Assembly: GCF_002262875.1 (NCBI RefSeq) | Contig: NZ_NKYE01000002.1 | Span: 62,001-126,000 of the forward strand | Direction: 5' to 3' | DNA length: 64,000 nucleotides | Source: Amycolatopsis antarctica | GTDB taxonomy: Bacteria > Actinomycetota > Actinomycetes > Mycobacteriales > Pseudonocardiaceae | In this document: piece by piece, positions 51,600-61,313 of the stretch | Layout of the letters: the number at the start of each line of letters is the position of its first letter | Position numbering within the stretch: the first letter of the stretch is position 1 | Notes under the pieces: model-generated | Seen by the model: only the letters and a program-made list of their open reading frames with translations | Database searches by the model: none | Told to the model about the DNA's origin: nothing | Translations under genes and position numbers: made by a program

Positions 51600-51637
51600 G
51601 GTCGGTCCGGTTACCGAAAGCGACACGGAGGCAGCGG

Positions 51638-52480
51638 GTGCGGCTCACAGGACGGGCGATCACGACGGCTCCCACCCAGGTGCGCGCGCCGGATCCACAT
51701 CCCTCCGGCGCCCGGCCACCACGGATACCGGCGGAGCTCCTGCCCAGGCACGTAGCGCTGGTGATGGACGGCAACGGCCGCTGGGCCAACCAGCGCGGCC
51801 TGCCTCGCATTGAGGGGCACAAGCGCGGCGAGGCCGTGATGATCGACGTGGCCGCGGGTGCCGTGGAACTGGGCGTGAAGTGGCTGTCGGTCTACGCCTT
51901 CTCCACCGAGAACTGGAAGCGCAGCCCCGAGGAGGTGCGCTTCCTGATGGGCTTCAACCGCGACACGATCCGCAGGCAGGTCGACTACCTCGGTTCCATC
52001 GGCGTGCGGATCCGGTGGGCGGGACGCAGACCGAAACTGTGGCGAAGCGTCATCAAGGAGCTGCAGGTCGCGGAGGAGAAGACGAAGCACAACACCGCGC
52101 TCAACATGACGATGTGCGTCAACTACGGCGGGCGTGCGGAGATCGCCGATGCCGTACGGCGGATCGCCAGGATGGCCGCGGACGGAGAGATCAATCCGGA
52201 CAAGGTCGACGAGCGCACCATCGCCAGGTATCTGTACCAGCCCGAGATGCCCGATGTGGACCTCTTCCTGCGCCCCTCCGGCGAGCAGCGGACGTCGAAC
52301 TTCATGCTCTGGCAGGCCGCGTACGCCGAGATGGTCTTCCAGGACACCCTGTTCCCGGATTTCGACCGCACACACCTGTGGCACGCCTGCCTCGAGTACG
52401 CCAAACGTGATCGCCGTTTCGGCGCCGCGGTGGACGCCGCCGCCGGTGGCGCCGAGGACGCAGGAGAGGGGACGTCGTGA
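51638..52480 (+). CDS. uppS: Isoprenyl diphosphate synthase (decaprenyl/undecaprenyl type)
   Basis: The 280-residue cis-prenyltransferase makes the polyprenyl carrier for cell-wall synthesis. The catalytic Asp44 lies in VMDGNGRWA (residues 42-50), followed by HKRGEAV, STENWKR and the C-terminal [15 protein letters not shown], which together identify UppS. The N-terminal 35 residues are a family-specific extension. GTG at 51638 has GGAGG 6 bp upstream. It corresponds to mycobacterial Rv2361c, which makes decaprenyl diphosphate, so chain length cannot be set by sequence alone. It overlaps the next gene by 4 bp. Confidence 0.94.
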   Translation: MRLTGRAITTAPTQVRAPDPHPSGARPPRIPAELLPRHVALVMDGNGRWANQRGLPRIEGHKRGEAVMIDVAAGAVELGVKWLSVYAFSTENWKRSPEEVRFLMGFNRDTIRRQVDYLGSIGVRIRWAGRRPKLWRSVIKELQVAEEKTKHNTALNMTMCVNYGGRAEIADAVRRIARMAADGEINPDKVDERTIARYLYQPEMPDVDLFLRPSGEQRTSNFMLWQAAYAEMVFQDTLFPDFDRTHLWHACLEYAKRDRRFGAAVDAAAGGAEDAGEGTS

Positions 52481-52902
52481 GCGCTGAAGCCGTCGATACG
52501 GCCGAGTTGCTGACACAGGCCAGGGAAGCACTGGAGCGGTATCTCGAGGTCAGCGTGGACGACGACGGGGCGATCACGTTCTCGCACGCCGACGTTCCCT
52601 GCGTCGTGCAGGCCACCCGGCTCGCCGAGGGACTCACCGTGCTGAGCCTGACCTGCGTCGTGGCCTGGGATCTGCCCGAGGACCCGGCGCTGGCCGCTTC
52701 GGTGGCCGAGCGCGCGGGCCAGGGCCTGTTCGGCACGCTCGGCGTCGTGCACACCGACCGCGGCGTGGACCTGACGCTGCGCTACGCCTTTCCGGCACAG
52801 GGGCTGGACGCCGCCCCGCTCGGTACCCTGCTGATGCTCGTGGTGTCCACCGCCTCGCAGGTCCGCAGCGACCTGCTCGGCGACGCCGCGGGCGACGACT
52901 GA
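52477..52902 (+). CDS. YbjN-like chaperone-fold protein
   Basis: The 141-residue protein begins with a helical segment ([17 protein letters not shown]) and continues with strands of the YbjN/type III secretion chaperone-like fold ([61 protein letters not shown]). No active-site motif. The position after uppS matches M. tuberculosis Rv2360c, a conserved protein of unknown function. It overlaps uppS by 4 bp and is followed 13 bp later by the permease gene. Role unknown; a protein-interaction adaptor is plausible. Confidence 0.72.
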   Translation: MSAEAVDTAELLTQAREALERYLEVSVDDDGAITFSHADVPCVVQATRLAEGLTVLSLTCVVAWDLPEDPALAASVAERAGQGLFGTLGVVHTDRGVDLTLRYAFPAQGLDAAPLGTLLMLVVSTASQVRSDLLGDAAGDD

Positions 52903-52915
52903 GGGCCCGCCACCG

Positions 52916-53953
52916 GTGGACACCGCAGCCGCCGACGGCACCGCCGCCGGGAACACCACCGGTGGACGCCCCGGGCGCGGGCGTGGCCGGATCACCTCGA
53001 TCGAGGTGCTGTGCGCGGTCCTGCTGCTCGCGCTTCTCGGCCAGTCCTGGTTACGGTCCACATTGGACGTTCCCGCGCTGCGGACCGGCGCGACGGTCTT
53101 CGTCGCCGTCTGCGTGCAGGCGCTGCCCTTCCTGGTGCTGGGCGTGCTGATCAGTGGCGCGATCGCCGCGTTCGTGCCGGCCAGGGTGTTGCGGAAAGTG
53201 TTGCCGCGCAAGGAGAACGCCGCCGTCGGCGTGGCAGGCATCGCCGGGGTGGCGCTCCCCGGTTGCGAGTGTGCCTCGGTGCCCGTTGCCCGCAGGCTGA
53301 TCGGGCAGGGCGTCGCCCCGGCCGCGGCGCTGACCTTCCTGCTCGCCGCGCCCGCCGTGAACCCCGTGGTGATGGTGGCCACCGCCGTCGCGTTCCCCGG
53401 CGAGCCCGGCATGGTGGCGGCCCGCTTCGCCGGGTCACTGGCCACCGCCATGACGATGGGCTGGCTCTGGGCCCGCTGGGGCAAGCTCGACTGGATCGCC
53501 GAACGCGCGCTGCGCAGGCTGCCCGAGGTCGAGCCGGGATCACGCTGGCGGGCGTTCACCGAGACCGCGCGGGCGGACCTGGTGGAAGCAGGCGGTTTCC
53601 TGGTGCTCGGCGCGCTGATCTCGGCGGCCCTCGGCGTGCTGGTGCCCGCCGAGGTGTTCGGTGTGCTGGGCGAGCAGATCGTGCTCGGCGTCCTGGTGAT
53701 GGCGGTGCTCGCCGTGGTGCTGGCGCTGTGCAGTGAGGCCGACGCGTTCGTCGCCGCTTCGCTCACCGCGGTGCCGCTGCTGCCCAAGCTGGTGTTCCTG
53801 GTGGTCGGGCCCGCCGTGGACGTGAAGCTGTTCGCCCTGCAGGCCGGCACGTTCGGCCGCTCGTTCGCACTGCGTTTCGCGCCGGTGACCTTCGCCGTGG
53901 CCGTGGTGTGCGCCGTGCTCGCCGGACTGGTGTTCCTGGGCGGTGCGCGATGA
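52916..53953 (+). CDS. Permease of the YcgR/ArsP (DUF318) family
   Basis: The 345-residue protein has about 8 membrane helices and the hallmark GCECASVPVARRLI (about residues 110-123), where conserved Cys residues sit in a membrane loop, and LAAPAVNPVVMVATAVAF. The second half repeats the topology (LSEADAFVAASL). Members move arsenic compounds or other metals; the B. subtilis YcgR homologue is paired with YcgQ, the same pairing seen here with the next gene. Neighbouring zur and an ArsR zinc-type sensor suggest metal-linked regulation (inference). GTG start; overlaps the next gene by 4 bp. Confidence 0.85.
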   Translation: MDTAAADGTAAGNTTGGRPGRGRGRITSIEVLCAVLLLALLGQSWLRSTLDVPALRTGATVFVAVCVQALPFLVLGVLISGAIAAFVPARVLRKVLPRKENAAVGVAGIAGVALPGCECASVPVARRLIGQGVAPAAALTFLLAAPAVNPVVMVATAVAFPGEPGMVAARFAGSLATAMTMGWLWARWGKLDWIAERALRRLPEVEPGSRWRAFTETARADLVEAGGFLVLGALISAALGVLVPAEVFGVLGEQIVLGVLVMAVLAVVLALCSEADAFVAASLTAVPLLPKLVFLVVGPAVDVKLFALQAGTFGRSFALRFAPVTFAVAVVCAVLAGLVFLGGAR

Positions 53954-54666
53954 GGCGCGAGACGCAGAACGTCCTGCTGGTGCTGCTCGGCGGAGCCCTG
54001 CTGAAGATCGGTATCAACGGCGACTACCTGCGCTACGTCCGCCCGGCCCACCAGCCCTGGGTGCTGCTGGGCGGCGGGGTGATGCTGGCGCTCGGCGCAC
54101 TGGCGATCGTGCGCGACATCCGTGCCGCCCGGCGCCCGGCCGCCGAGGGCCACGGGGACCACCAGCACCGGGCCCGGTCGGCGTGGTTGCTGATGGTCCC
54201 GGTGCTGGCCGTGCTCCTGGTGGCGCCGCCGGCGCTGGGTTCCGACTCGGTGGAGCGGACGCAGTCGCGGTCGGCGCAGGGTGCCGTTGCCCGTGGCTCG
54301 GCCTTCCCGCCGCTGCCTCCCGGCGAGGTGGTGCCCCTGCCGATCTCCGACTTCGTGACCAGGGCCGGCTGGGACCGGGGCGGCAGCCTGAACGGGCGGA
54401 CGGTGGCGCTGCGCGGCTTCGTCGTGCACGGCGACCGGGGGACTCTGCTGGCCAGGCTGACGATCGGCTGCTGCGCCGCCGATGCCTATCCGGTGACCGT
54501 GCGCCTGCCCGGTGGCGCGGCGGATGCCCTGCCCGCGGACACGTGGGTGGAGGTCACCGGCGAGGTGGTGCCGGATACCGCGCGCCGGGACAACGGCTAC
54601 ACGCCGGACCTGACCGTGGCGGCCCTGCGTGAGGTGCCGGCTCCGGAGGACCCGTACGAGTACTGA
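53950..54666 (+). CDS. TIGR03943-type permease partner (YcgQ-like)
   Basis: The 238-residue protein has two N-terminal membrane helices (about 8-28 and 40-58), a third (about 82-102) and an extracytoplasmic C-terminal domain with VALRGFVVHGDRGTLLARLTIGCCAADAYPVTVRL (about 150-185), a signature that includes a Cys pair. It starts inside the permease stop (ATGA overlap), so the two are translationally coupled subunits of one transporter. A His-rich linker HGDHQH (about 72-77) may bind metal. Convergent with zur. Confidence 0.85.
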   Translation: MRRETQNVLLVLLGGALLKIGINGDYLRYVRPAHQPWVLLGGGVMLALGALAIVRDIRAARRPAAEGHGDHQHRARSAWLLMVPVLAVLLVAPPALGSDSVERTQSRSAQGAVARGSAFPPLPPGEVVPLPISDFVTRAGWDRGGSLNGRTVALRGFVVHGDRGTLLARLTIGCCAADAYPVTVRLPGGAADALPADTWVEVTGEVVPDTARRDNGYTPDLTVAALREVPAPEDPYEY

Positions 54667-54691
54667 GCGGTCCGGGTGGCGGGCCCGTCCC

Positions 54692-55114
54692 TCAGGCCGC
54701 GGCGCAGGTGGCGCAGGTGCCGACGATCTCGACGGTGTGCCGGATGTCGGAGAACCCGTTGCTGGAGGCGATCTTCGCCGACCAGCGTTCGACCGCCGGC
54801 CCCTCGATCTCGACGGTGTAGCCGCAGCGGCGGCAGACGAGATGATGGTGGTGGTGTGCCGAGCAGCGACGGTAGATGGCCTCGCCGGAGTCGGTGCGCA
54901 GCACGTCGATCTCCTCGGCCTCGGCCAGCGACTGCAGGGTGCGGTACACGGTGGTCAGGCCGATGCCCTCGCCCCGCTTGCGCAGTTCGTCATGCAGTTC
55001 CTGGGCGGAGCGGAAGTCGTTGATCTCGTCGAGCAGGTCGACGACCGCCGCGCGCTGCCTGGTGGCCCGGCGGCCCGGCAGCGGGGCGGACTTCGGGGTG
55101 GCGGTGGTGCTCAT
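54692..55114 (-). CDS. zur: Zinc uptake regulator Zur (Fur family)
   Basis: The 140-residue protein is a Fur-family metalloregulator. N-terminal winged helix (RRATRQRAAVVDLLDE, IGLTTVYRTLQSL); a His-rich strand HHHHHLVCRRCG (residues 87-98) and CATC (134-137) give the structural Zn site Cys94, Cys97, Cys134, Cys137. This layout is that of Zur (FurB) rather than ferric Fur. Its neighbour on the same strand is an ArsR zinc-type sensor, as in the mycobacterial smtB-zur pair, although here zur is downstream. No Zur box could be recognised. Confidence 0.9.
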   Translation of the reverse strand: MSTTATPKSAPLPGRRATRQRAAVVDLLDEINDFRSAQELHDELRKRGEGIGLTTVYRTLQSLAEAEEIDVLRTDSGEAIYRRCSAHHHHHLVCRRCGYTVEIEGPAVERWSAKIASSNGFSDIRHTVEIVGTCATCAAA

Positions 55115-55166
55115 ACGGCCTCCGCGGTTCGGCTGCGTGTTGGGGTGCTGGCGGGTGCGCGTGCGG

Positions 55167-55556
55167 TCACCGAGCCGGATCCTCCTGCACGTGCGTCACC
55201 GCGTCGGCGACGATGTGGGCGAGATGGTCGTCGACGAGACGGTAGACCACCTCGCGTCCCCGTCGTTCCCCGTGCACCACGCCCGCGGCCTTGAGCACCC
55301 GCAGGTGCTGACTGATCAGCGGCTGGGTCACTCCGAGCGCCTCGACGAGCTCGTGCACACAGCGGTCACCGTCGCGGAGCTGGAGCACGATCGAGATCCG
55401 CACCGGCGCGGCGAGCGCGCGCAGCAGCTCGCCCGCGTCGGCGAGCGTGGCCGCCGATGGCGTCGGCGCGCGGGGGGACAGGGGACGGGCGGGGGAGTGT
55501 TCCTCGGCCTCGGCGGGCAGCCCGGGTGGGGCCGCGTCGGAACTCGCCGTCGGCAT
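55167..55556 (-). CDS. ArsR/SmtB-family zinc-type sensor
   Basis: The 129-residue repressor has a winged helix (LGVTQPLISQHLRVLKAAGVV) and an alpha-5 metal site: Asp109, His111, His122 and Glu125 have the spacing of SmtB/CzrA (D-x-H-x10-H-x2-E). Cys66 (DRCVHEL) occupies the alpha-3 position. This argues for a zinc or cobalt sensor. A 35-residue disordered N-terminus precedes. It lies 52 bp before zur on the same strand, so the two sensors are co-transcribed. In mycobacteria SmtB represses smtB-zur when zinc is low. Confidence 0.9.
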   Translation of the reverse strand: MPTASSDAAPPGLPAEAEEHSPARPLSPRAPTPSAATLADAGELLRALAAPVRISIVLQLRDGDRCVHELVEALGVTQPLISQHLRVLKAAGVVHGERRGREVVYRLVDDHLAHIVADAVTHVQEDPAR

Positions 55557-55882
55557 GGTGCTCTCCAGCCTCGTCGTGGTGGCCGTCCGGATGCGAACCG
55601 AGCTGTCCGTTCCGGTGGTTCGGCTGCCATTCTAGTGTTCTTCGCGGATCCACCCGGAACTGTCGGTGGCCGAGGACGTCGGCCTGCTCCATTCGGGTGA
55701 CTTAGCCTGCATTGTGACCGCTATGGTGATCTATGGCCGATGTAGGTGAAAGGTTGGCCCGTGGTGATGTATTCCGCGGTCGGCCGCAGAACCGATGCAA
55801 CGCCGCGGACCGGTCACGGCATGAGATGACCGGAGGGGCACACGGCAGCGGCCGGGCGATCCGGATGCGGAACTGAGGAGAC
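55557..55882. other. 326-bp divergent intergenic region
   Basis: No gene is supported here. It holds the candidate arsR promoter at its left end and, on the plus strand, the leader of the envelope protein gene starting at 55883. TATGGT (55722-55727) is a possible -10 with no good -35. No Zur-like AT-rich palindrome or riboswitch was recognised. Confidence 0.6.
55594..55634 (-). promoter_or_regulatory. Candidate arsR-zur promoter with overlapping inverted repeat
   Basis: On the minus strand TAGAAT (55629-55634) is a strong -10 box about 73 bp before the ArsR start; the -35 is weak. CGAACC (55594-55599) and GGTTCG (55617-55622) form an inverted repeat across the predicted start site, a position suited to autorepression by the ArsR protein. 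Confidence 0.4.
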
Positions 55883-57004
55883 ATGACCCGATTCGTGACG
55901 AAGCTGGCCGTGACGACGGCGGCGTTCGCCCTCGCGGCGGCCCCGGTGTCCTCGGTGGCCTGGGCCCAGGACTCATCCGTCGACGAGGCGTCCGGCCCTG
56001 TCGCCTACGCCAACGCGGCGGGCAGCCGGGTATCGCAGGACGGCGTGCCAGGAGACGGCACCGTCATCACCGAGACGCAGCGCTCTCCGCTGCGACCGGG
56101 GGTCTCCACGCTCGCGCAGACCCGGTCGGTGATCCCGAAGGACGAGGGTGAGGCGAAGAGCGTCGGCCCCAACTATGTGCTGAGCTTCGGTGAGTTCGGC
56201 GAGCAGAGCCCGTTCCCCGGGGACGTTCCCAGCCGTGCGCACCGGGTCACCGCCTCGCTCGGGCAGAACACGGTCCCCTCGGCCGAGGCGGAGGCCACCT
56301 ACGCGCTGCAGGACAACGGGCGCGGCGGTGGCGCCGCGATGGACAACACGGTGCTGGTGCTGGAGAACGCCCGCAGCACGGTCGAGTGCGCGGGCGCCGA
56401 GGCCGCCACCGCCGCCACGACCGCGGACCGTGTCCTCGTCCGGCAGCAGGCGGGCGAGGACCGCCAGGGCACGCTGGCCCCGGTGCAGCTGCCCGCGGAC
56501 GGTGCGCCGCTGGAGCTGACCGGGTTGCCCTTCGGCGCCCCGCTGACCGTGGACGGTGCCGACCCCGCGGTCCCGGCCACTTCGGACCTGAGGATCAGCA
56601 GGCTCACCTCCTTCGACGATCTCATCCGCCAGGACCAGTGGCGCGGGGGCGAGCTGACCCGGGCCGCGGCCTGGCAGGTGGACGTCGTCTCGCACGTCAC
56701 GCTCGCCGCCGAGGACGGTGTGGAGCCCGAGGTGCGCGACATCCGCACGAAACTGGTGCTCGGCGGCGTGAGCTGCTCGACCGCCGCGGGTTTCGTCCCC
56801 CTCGCGGGAGGTGGCGCGCAGAAGCCGAGCGTCCCGGTCAAGATCCCGGCGGGTCCTGCGGCCGGGGCCCAGGGCCCCGATGACGGCAAGGGCGCCCACG
56901 CCGAGTCGGCCACCCTGCTCGGCATCGTGCTCATCGCCGGCGGCGCGACCGCGGGCGGCGCCGCCGTGTTCCTGCTCCGGCGCGCCCGGTCGGCGAAGCG
57001 GTGA
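55883..57004 (+). CDS. Secreted, C-terminally membrane-anchored envelope protein
   Basis: The 373-residue precursor has a signal peptide (residues 1-28, cleavage after SSVAWA) and a C-terminal hydrophobic segment (about 343-365, ATLLGIVLIAGGATAGGAAVF) followed by a basic tail RRARSAKR, the topology of a surface protein. No LPxTG motif precedes the anchor; the preceding residues are GKGAHAESATL. Two Cys (about 172 and 298) may pair. No domain recognised. The sortase gene overlaps its stop by 4 bp. RBS GAGGAG is 5 bp before the ATG. Function unknown. Confidence 0.8.
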   Translation: MTRFVTKLAVTTAAFALAAAPVSSVAWAQDSSVDEASGPVAYANAAGSRVSQDGVPGDGTVITETQRSPLRPGVSTLAQTRSVIPKDEGEAKSVGPNYVLSFGEFGEQSPFPGDVPSRAHRVTASLGQNTVPSAEAEATYALQDNGRGGGAAMDNTVLVLENARSTVECAGAEAATAATTADRVLVRQQAGEDRQGTLAPVQLPADGAPLELTGLPFGAPLTVDGADPAVPATSDLRISRLTSFDDLIRQDQWRGGELTRAAAWQVDVVSHVTLAAEDGVEPEVRDIRTKLVLGGVSCSTAAGFVPLAGGGAQKPSVPVKIPAGPAAGAQGPDDGKGAHAESATLLGIVLIAGGATAGGAAVFLLRRARSAKR

Positions 57005-57708
57005 CCGGGCCGCGAACGCCCGGCGGTGGCGCGCCGACGGACGGCCGGCGCTCGCGCACCGCGCGCCGGGGACTGTGGGCCGCCGCCTGCCTCGTCGTGC
57101 TGGCCGTGGCCGCGGTCGTGACCGGTGTCGTGCTCGTCGACTCCCCGGAGGATGCGCCCCCGCCTCCGCCCGCCGCCGCGCCCGCCACCTCCGCCGCGCC
57201 CGCACCGACGACGGCCGCCTCCGCGCCGGTGACCGCACCGGTCACCCCCGCCGACGCCGGGCAGCCTCCCGGCACCGTCCGGCTTCCCGGCGGCGGCACC
57301 GCGTCACTGGTGCGCAAGGAGATCACCGGCGACGGGACGCTGCCCATCCCGGAGAGCCTCGACGAGGCCACCTGGTGGGGCGCGTCCCTCGGCGCGCCGA
57401 GGGGGGTCGCGCTGCTGTCCGGCCACGTGAACTGGAAGGGCCAGAAGGGGCCGTTCGACGAGCTGTGGCGCAACGCCCCCGGCGAGCAGGTCAGCGTCGT
57501 CGACACCGGCGGCGGCGAGTGGGTGTACCGGATCGTCGACGCCGTCACCCTGCACAAGGACGAGCTGCCCGCGCAGGCCGAGCGGTTGTTCGACCAGGCG
57601 GGACCGCACCGGCTGGTGCTGGTCACCTGCGGCGGCGACTACGTCGGCGGTACCGACGGATACGAGGACAACCGGATCGTCAGCGCGGAGCTCGTCTCCC
57701 GTCCGTGA
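57001..57708 (+). CDS. Sortase (class E/F type)
   Basis: The 235-residue transpeptidase has an N-terminal membrane anchor (about 24-46), a Pro/Ala/Thr linker (about 52-85) and a catalytic domain with His142 ([10 protein letters not shown]), Cys210 ([10 protein letters not shown]) and Arg225 (EDNRIV), so the triad is complete. Class E/F sortases of actinobacteria are often single and coupled to one gene. It overlaps the preceding envelope-protein gene (GTGA), implying a dedicated pair even though that protein has no canonical sorting signal. GlyS follows 106 bp downstream. Confidence 0.9.
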   Translation: MTGPRTPGGGAPTDGRRSRTARRGLWAAACLVVLAVAAVVTGVVLVDSPEDAPPPPPAAAPATSAAPAPTTAASAPVTAPVTPADAGQPPGTVRLPGGGTASLVRKEITGDGTLPIPESLDEATWWGASLGAPRGVALLSGHVNWKGQKGPFDELWRNAPGEQVSVVDTGGGEWVYRIVDAVTLHKDELPAQAERLFDQAGPHRLVLVTCGGDYVGGTDGYEDNRIVSAELVSRP

Positions 57709-57814
57709 GCGCACGCTTCCGTTCGGTGTGGTTCCCCTTGTGAGCGCCGGGAACGCCAGGGGATACGCTGGGCCGTCCAGTCGATATCCGTCCTCGCATG
57801 TCTCGGAGCGTGGA

Positions 57815-59200
57815 GTGCCCGCCAACACCATTGAGACCGTCGTCAGCCTCTGCAAGCGCCGTGGCTTCGTGTTCCCGTGCGGGGAGATCTACGGCGGTAC
57901 CCGCTCCGCCTGGGACTACGGCCCGCTCGGTGTCGAGCTGAAGGACAACATCAAGCGCCAGTGGTGGAAGTCGATGGTGCAGGGCCGGGACGACGTGGTC
58001 GGCCTGGACTCCTCGGTCATCCTGCCCCGGCAGACCTGGGTCGCCTCCGGTCACGTCGACGTGTTCAGCGACCCGCTCGTGGAATCGCTGTCCAGCCACA
58101 AGCGCTACCGCGCCGACCACCTGATCGAGGCGTACGAGGCGAAGCACGGCCACCCGCCGGAGAACGGCCTCGCCGACATCCCCGACCCGGAGACGGGCGT
58201 CGTCGGCCAGTGGACCGAGCCGCGCGAGTTCAACATGATGCTGCGCACCCACCTCGGCCCGGTCGAGACCGAGGAGGGCCTGCACTACCTCCGCCCGGAG
58301 ACCGCGCAGGGTATCTTCGTCAACTTCCTCAACGTGCAGACGACTTCGCGCAAGAAGCCGCCGTTCGGCATCGCGCAGATCGGCAAGTCGTTCCGCAACG
58401 AGATCACGCCGGGCAACTTCATCTTCCGCACCCGCGAGTTCGAGCAGATGGAGATGGAGTTCTTCGTCGAGCCGGGCGAGGACGAGACCTGGCACGAGCA
58501 GTGGCTCCGGTTGCGCACCGACTGGTACACCGATCTCGGCATCAAGTCGGAGAACCTGCGCCACTACGAGCACCCGAAGGAAAAGCTGTCCCACTACGCC
58601 AAGCGCACGGTGGACATCGAGTACCGATTCGGCTTCTCGAAGAACCAGGAGTGGGGCGAGCTGGAGGGTATCGCCAACCGCACCGACTTCGACCTCACCA
58701 CGCACTCCAACCACTCCGGCGTCGACCTGTCCTACTTCGACCAGGCCTCGGGGCAGCGGTTTCGTCCGTTCGTCATCGAGCCGGCCGCCGGTGTCGGACG
58801 CTCGCTGATGGCGTTCCTGGTGGACGCCTACAGCGAGGACGAGGTGCCCAACGCCAAGGGCGGCGTGGACAAGCGCTCCGTGCTCAAGCTGGACTACCGG
58901 CTCTCGCCGGTGAAGGCGGCCGTGCTTCCGTTGTCGCGCAACGCCGATCTCACGCCGAAGGCACGTGACATCGCGGCCACCCTGCGCAAGCACTGGAACA
59001 TCGACTTCGACGACGCGGGCTCCATCGGCAAGCGCTACCGCCGTCAGGAGGAGATCGGTACGCCGTTCTGCGTGACCGTCGACTTCGACTCGCTCGACGA
59101 CCACGCCGTGACCGTGCGCGAGCGCGACACGATGGCGCAGGAGCGCGTCTCCGTGGACAAGCTCGAGTCCTACCTCGCCGCCCGCCTGATCGGCTGCTGA
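57815..59200 (+). CDS. glyS: Glycyl-tRNA synthetase (dimeric, alpha2)
   Basis: The 461-residue class II synthetase charges tRNA-Gly. Class II motifs are present: motif 1 region, motif 2 [25 protein letters not shown] (in two segments about 190-215) and motif 3 near [10 protein letters not shown], along with [20 protein letters not shown] at the N-terminus. The chosen GTG at 57815 ([18 protein letters not shown]) with GGAG upstream gives the family length; an upstream start at 57728 would add 29 unlikely residues. In mycobacteria glyS is divergent from smtB-zur, similar to this arrangement. A terminator hairpin follows. Confidence 0.95.
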   Translation: MPANTIETVVSLCKRRGFVFPCGEIYGGTRSAWDYGPLGVELKDNIKRQWWKSMVQGRDDVVGLDSSVILPRQTWVASGHVDVFSDPLVESLSSHKRYRADHLIEAYEAKHGHPPENGLADIPDPETGVVGQWTEPREFNMMLRTHLGPVETEEGLHYLRPETAQGIFVNFLNVQTTSRKKPPFGIAQIGKSFRNEITPGNFIFRTREFEQMEMEFFVEPGEDETWHEQWLRLRTDWYTDLGIKSENLRHYEHPKEKLSHYAKRTVDIEYRFGFSKNQEWGELEGIANRTDFDLTTHSNHSGVDLSYFDQASGQRFRPFVIEPAAGVGRSLMAFLVDAYSEDEVPNAKGGVDKRSVLKLDYRLSPVKAAVLPLSRNADLTPKARDIAATLRKHWNIDFDDAGSIGKRYRRQEEIGTPFCVTVDFDSLDDHAVTVRERDTMAQERVSVDKLESYLAARLIGC

Positions 59201-59217
59201 ACCCCGCCACTTCCCGG

Positions 59218-59251
59218 ACGCCCTGCCCCCGTTCCCGCGGAGGCGGGGCGT
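59218..59251 (+). terminator. GC-rich hairpin terminator after glyS
   Basis: ACGCCCTGCC (59218-59227) and GGCGGGGCGT (59242-59251) pair along 10 bp (one G-T) with a 14-nt loop, 18 bp after the glyS stop. A T-rich tract is absent. Confidence 0.6.
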
Positions 59252-59344
59252 TCGTGTGCGCGGACGTCCGTCCACTGTGGACGACCCTGTGCGACGGTAC
59301 GCCGGTGCACGACCGGGTGAGGCGGCTCTGTCAGACTGGACGGT

Positions 59345-59998
59345 GTGAGTACGCGAGGCCAGACCGGCGCCGGTACGGCGAGCTGGGTACGACGTTTCGC
59401 GGCCGGCGCCGTCCTGATCGCGCTTCTGGTGGTCGGGGGCACCGCCGCCCGTGTATGGCATGTCGCCCGCCTGGACGACCGCGCGCAGGCGGACGTGATC
59501 GTGGTGCTCGGTGCCGCGCAGTACAACGGGAAACCGTCCCCGGTGTTCGAGGCTCGCCTCTCGCACGCGCAGCGGCTCTACTCCCAGGGGGTCGCGGAGC
59601 GCGTCGTCACCTCGGGTGGCGGGGCAGCCGGAGACGACTTCACCGAAGCCGAGGCCGGCGCGCGCTGGCTGGTGGACAACGGGGTGCCGGAGGACCGCAC
59701 GCTCGCCGTCGGCGAGGGCAGCGACACGCTCGGCAGTCTGCAGGCGGTGTCCGACTCGGTACACGCGCGCGGCTGGCACACCGCCGTGATCGTCAGCGAC
59801 CCCTGGCATTCGCTGCGCGCCAGGACGATGGCCAACGACGTCGGCCTCGACGCCTGGAGTTCGCCCACGCACACCGGCCCGATCGTGCAGACCCGGGAGC
59901 GGCAGGCGAAGTACATCTACCGGGAGACCGGCGCGCTGCTGTACTACCGGCTGTTCAAGACCCCGGCGGACGACATCGGCGGCACCGGTCTCGGCTGA
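59345..59998 (+). CDS. YdcF/ElyC (DUF218) membrane-anchored protein
   Basis: The 217-residue protein has one N-terminal membrane helix (about 14-38) and a DUF218 domain with [21 protein letters not shown] (about 56-76), [22 protein letters not shown] and [20 protein letters not shown]. The family includes ElyC and SanA, which affect peptidoglycan and envelope integrity; biochemical activity is not established. GTG start. It lies between glyS and dgt on the same strand with a 144-bp gap that contains the glyS terminator, so it starts its own transcript. Confidence 0.85.
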   Translation: MSTRGQTGAGTASWVRRFAAGAVLIALLVVGGTAARVWHVARLDDRAQADVIVVLGAAQYNGKPSPVFEARLSHAQRLYSQGVAERVVTSGGGAAGDDFTEAEAGARWLVDNGVPEDRTLAVGEGSDTLGSLQAVSDSVHARGWHTAVIVSDPWHSLRARTMANDVGLDAWSSPTHTGPIVQTRERQAKYIYRETGALLYYRLFKTPADDIGGTGLG

Positions 59999-60038
59999 GG
60001 GCCGCCGCCGGTCGCCGCGCCCGCATAGGCTCGCAGGC

Positions 60039-61313
60039 GTGAACGTCTACACCTCGCACGACGAGGAGCGCAGGCTGCCGGAGGGGCCGAAGGGCTCCGT
60101 ACTGCCGGGTTCCCGTGCCGACCGGCGGACCCCGTTCTCCCGCGACCGCGCCCGTGTCCTGCACTCGGCCGCCCTGCGCAGGCTGGCCGGCAAGACCCAG
60201 GTGGTCGGGCCCGGCGAGGGCGCGGAGATCAGCGGTGTGCCACGGACCCGCCTCACCCACTCGCTCGAGGTCGCCCAGATCGGCCGCGGGATCGCCGAGG
60301 AGCTCGGCGCCGACCCGGACCTGGTGGACACGGCGGGCCTGGCGCACGACATCGGGCACCCGCCCTTCGGGCACAACGGCGAGCACGCGCTCGACCACGT
60401 CGCCCAGCAGTGCGGCGGGTTCGAGGGCAACGCCCAGACCCTGCGGATCCTCACCCGGCTGGAGCCGAAGGTGCTCGCGGACGGGGGTGAGGTCGCCGGT
60501 CTGAACCTGACCAGGGCCTGCCTGGACGCGACCACCAAGTACCCGTGGCCGAGGGCGGCGGGGGACCGCAAGTTCGGCGCGTACCGCGACGATCTGGCCG
60601 TCTTCGGGTGGATGCGGGACGGTGCGCCGGAGCGCAGGCCCAGTCTGGAGGCGCAGATCATGGACTGGGCCGACGATGTCGCCTACTCGGTGCACGACGT
60701 CGAGGACGGGGTGCTCTCCGGCCGGATCTCGCTGCACGTGCTGGCCGACGCCGGGGAACGGGCGGCCGTGGCCGAGCTGGCCGCCAAGCACTTCTCCGGT
60801 CTCTCGGTGTCGACGCTGGAGAGCGCGGCGCGGGAACTGCTGCGCCTGCCCGTGATGTCCCGGCTCGCCGTTCCCGGTTACGACGCCTCGCTCGGTGCGC
60901 AGGTCGCGTTGAAACGGCTCACCAGTGAACTGGTCGGCCGGTTCGCCTCGGCGGTGGTGACCGCCACCCGCGTGGCGCACGGTGACGGCCCGCTCCGCCG
61001 CTACGACGCCGACCTGTCCGTGCCCGAACAGCCGGCCGCGGAGGTGGCCCTGCTCAAGGCGCTGGCACTGCGGTACGTGATGAGCGATCCCCGGCGGCTC
61101 GCGATGCAGGACGGCCAGCAGCAGCTCCTGATCGACCTGGTGGGCGCGTTGTCCCGCCGGGCGCCGGAGTCACTGGACGCGGCGTTCCATCCGGCCTGGG
61201 AGGCCGCCGCCGGTGATGCCGAGCTGCTGCGGGTGGTGATCGACCAGGTCGCCTCGCTGACCGACGCCCAGGCCCACGCCTGGCACTCCTGGCACACCGG
61301 TTGGCATCGCTGA
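60039..61313 (+). CDS. dgt: Deoxyguanosinetriphosphate triphosphohydrolase-like protein
   Basis: The 424-residue HD-domain enzyme removes triphosphate from dNTPs. The metal-binding His-Asp pair is His103-Asp104 ([18 protein letters not shown], about 101-118), and [19 protein letters not shown] (about 69-87) supplies the second His. The N-terminus [28 protein letters not shown] is characteristic. The family regulates dNTP pools; members differ in nucleotide preference. In mycobacteria dgt precedes dnaG. Here a HIT gene, serpin and membrane protein follow instead. It shares a base with the next gene's ATG (TGATG). Confidence 0.9.
   Translation: MNVYTSHDEERRLPEGPKGSVLPGSRADRRTPFSRDRARVLHSAALRRLAGKTQVVGPGEGAEISGVPRTRLTHSLEVAQIGRGIAEELGADPDLVDTAGLAHDIGHPPFGHNGEHALDHVAQQCGGFEGNAQTLRILTRLEPKVLADGGEVAGLNLTRACLDATTKYPWPRAAGDRKFGAYRDDLAVFGWMRDGAPERRPSLEAQIMDWADDVAYSVHDVEDGVLSGRISLHVLADAGERAAVAELAAKHFSGLSVSTLESAARELLRLPVMSRLAVPGYDASLGAQVALKRLTSELVGRFASAVVTATRVAHGDGPLRRYDADLSVPEQPAAEVALLKALALRYVMSDPRRLAMQDGQQQLLIDLVGALSRRAPESLDAAFHPAWEAAAGDAELLRVVIDQVASLTDAQAHAWHSWHTGWHR

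Noticed and set aside
57680..59872. 730-codon minus-strand frame across glyS
   Set aside because: Antisense to glyS; low-complexity Val/Arg/Gly/His composition and no motif.
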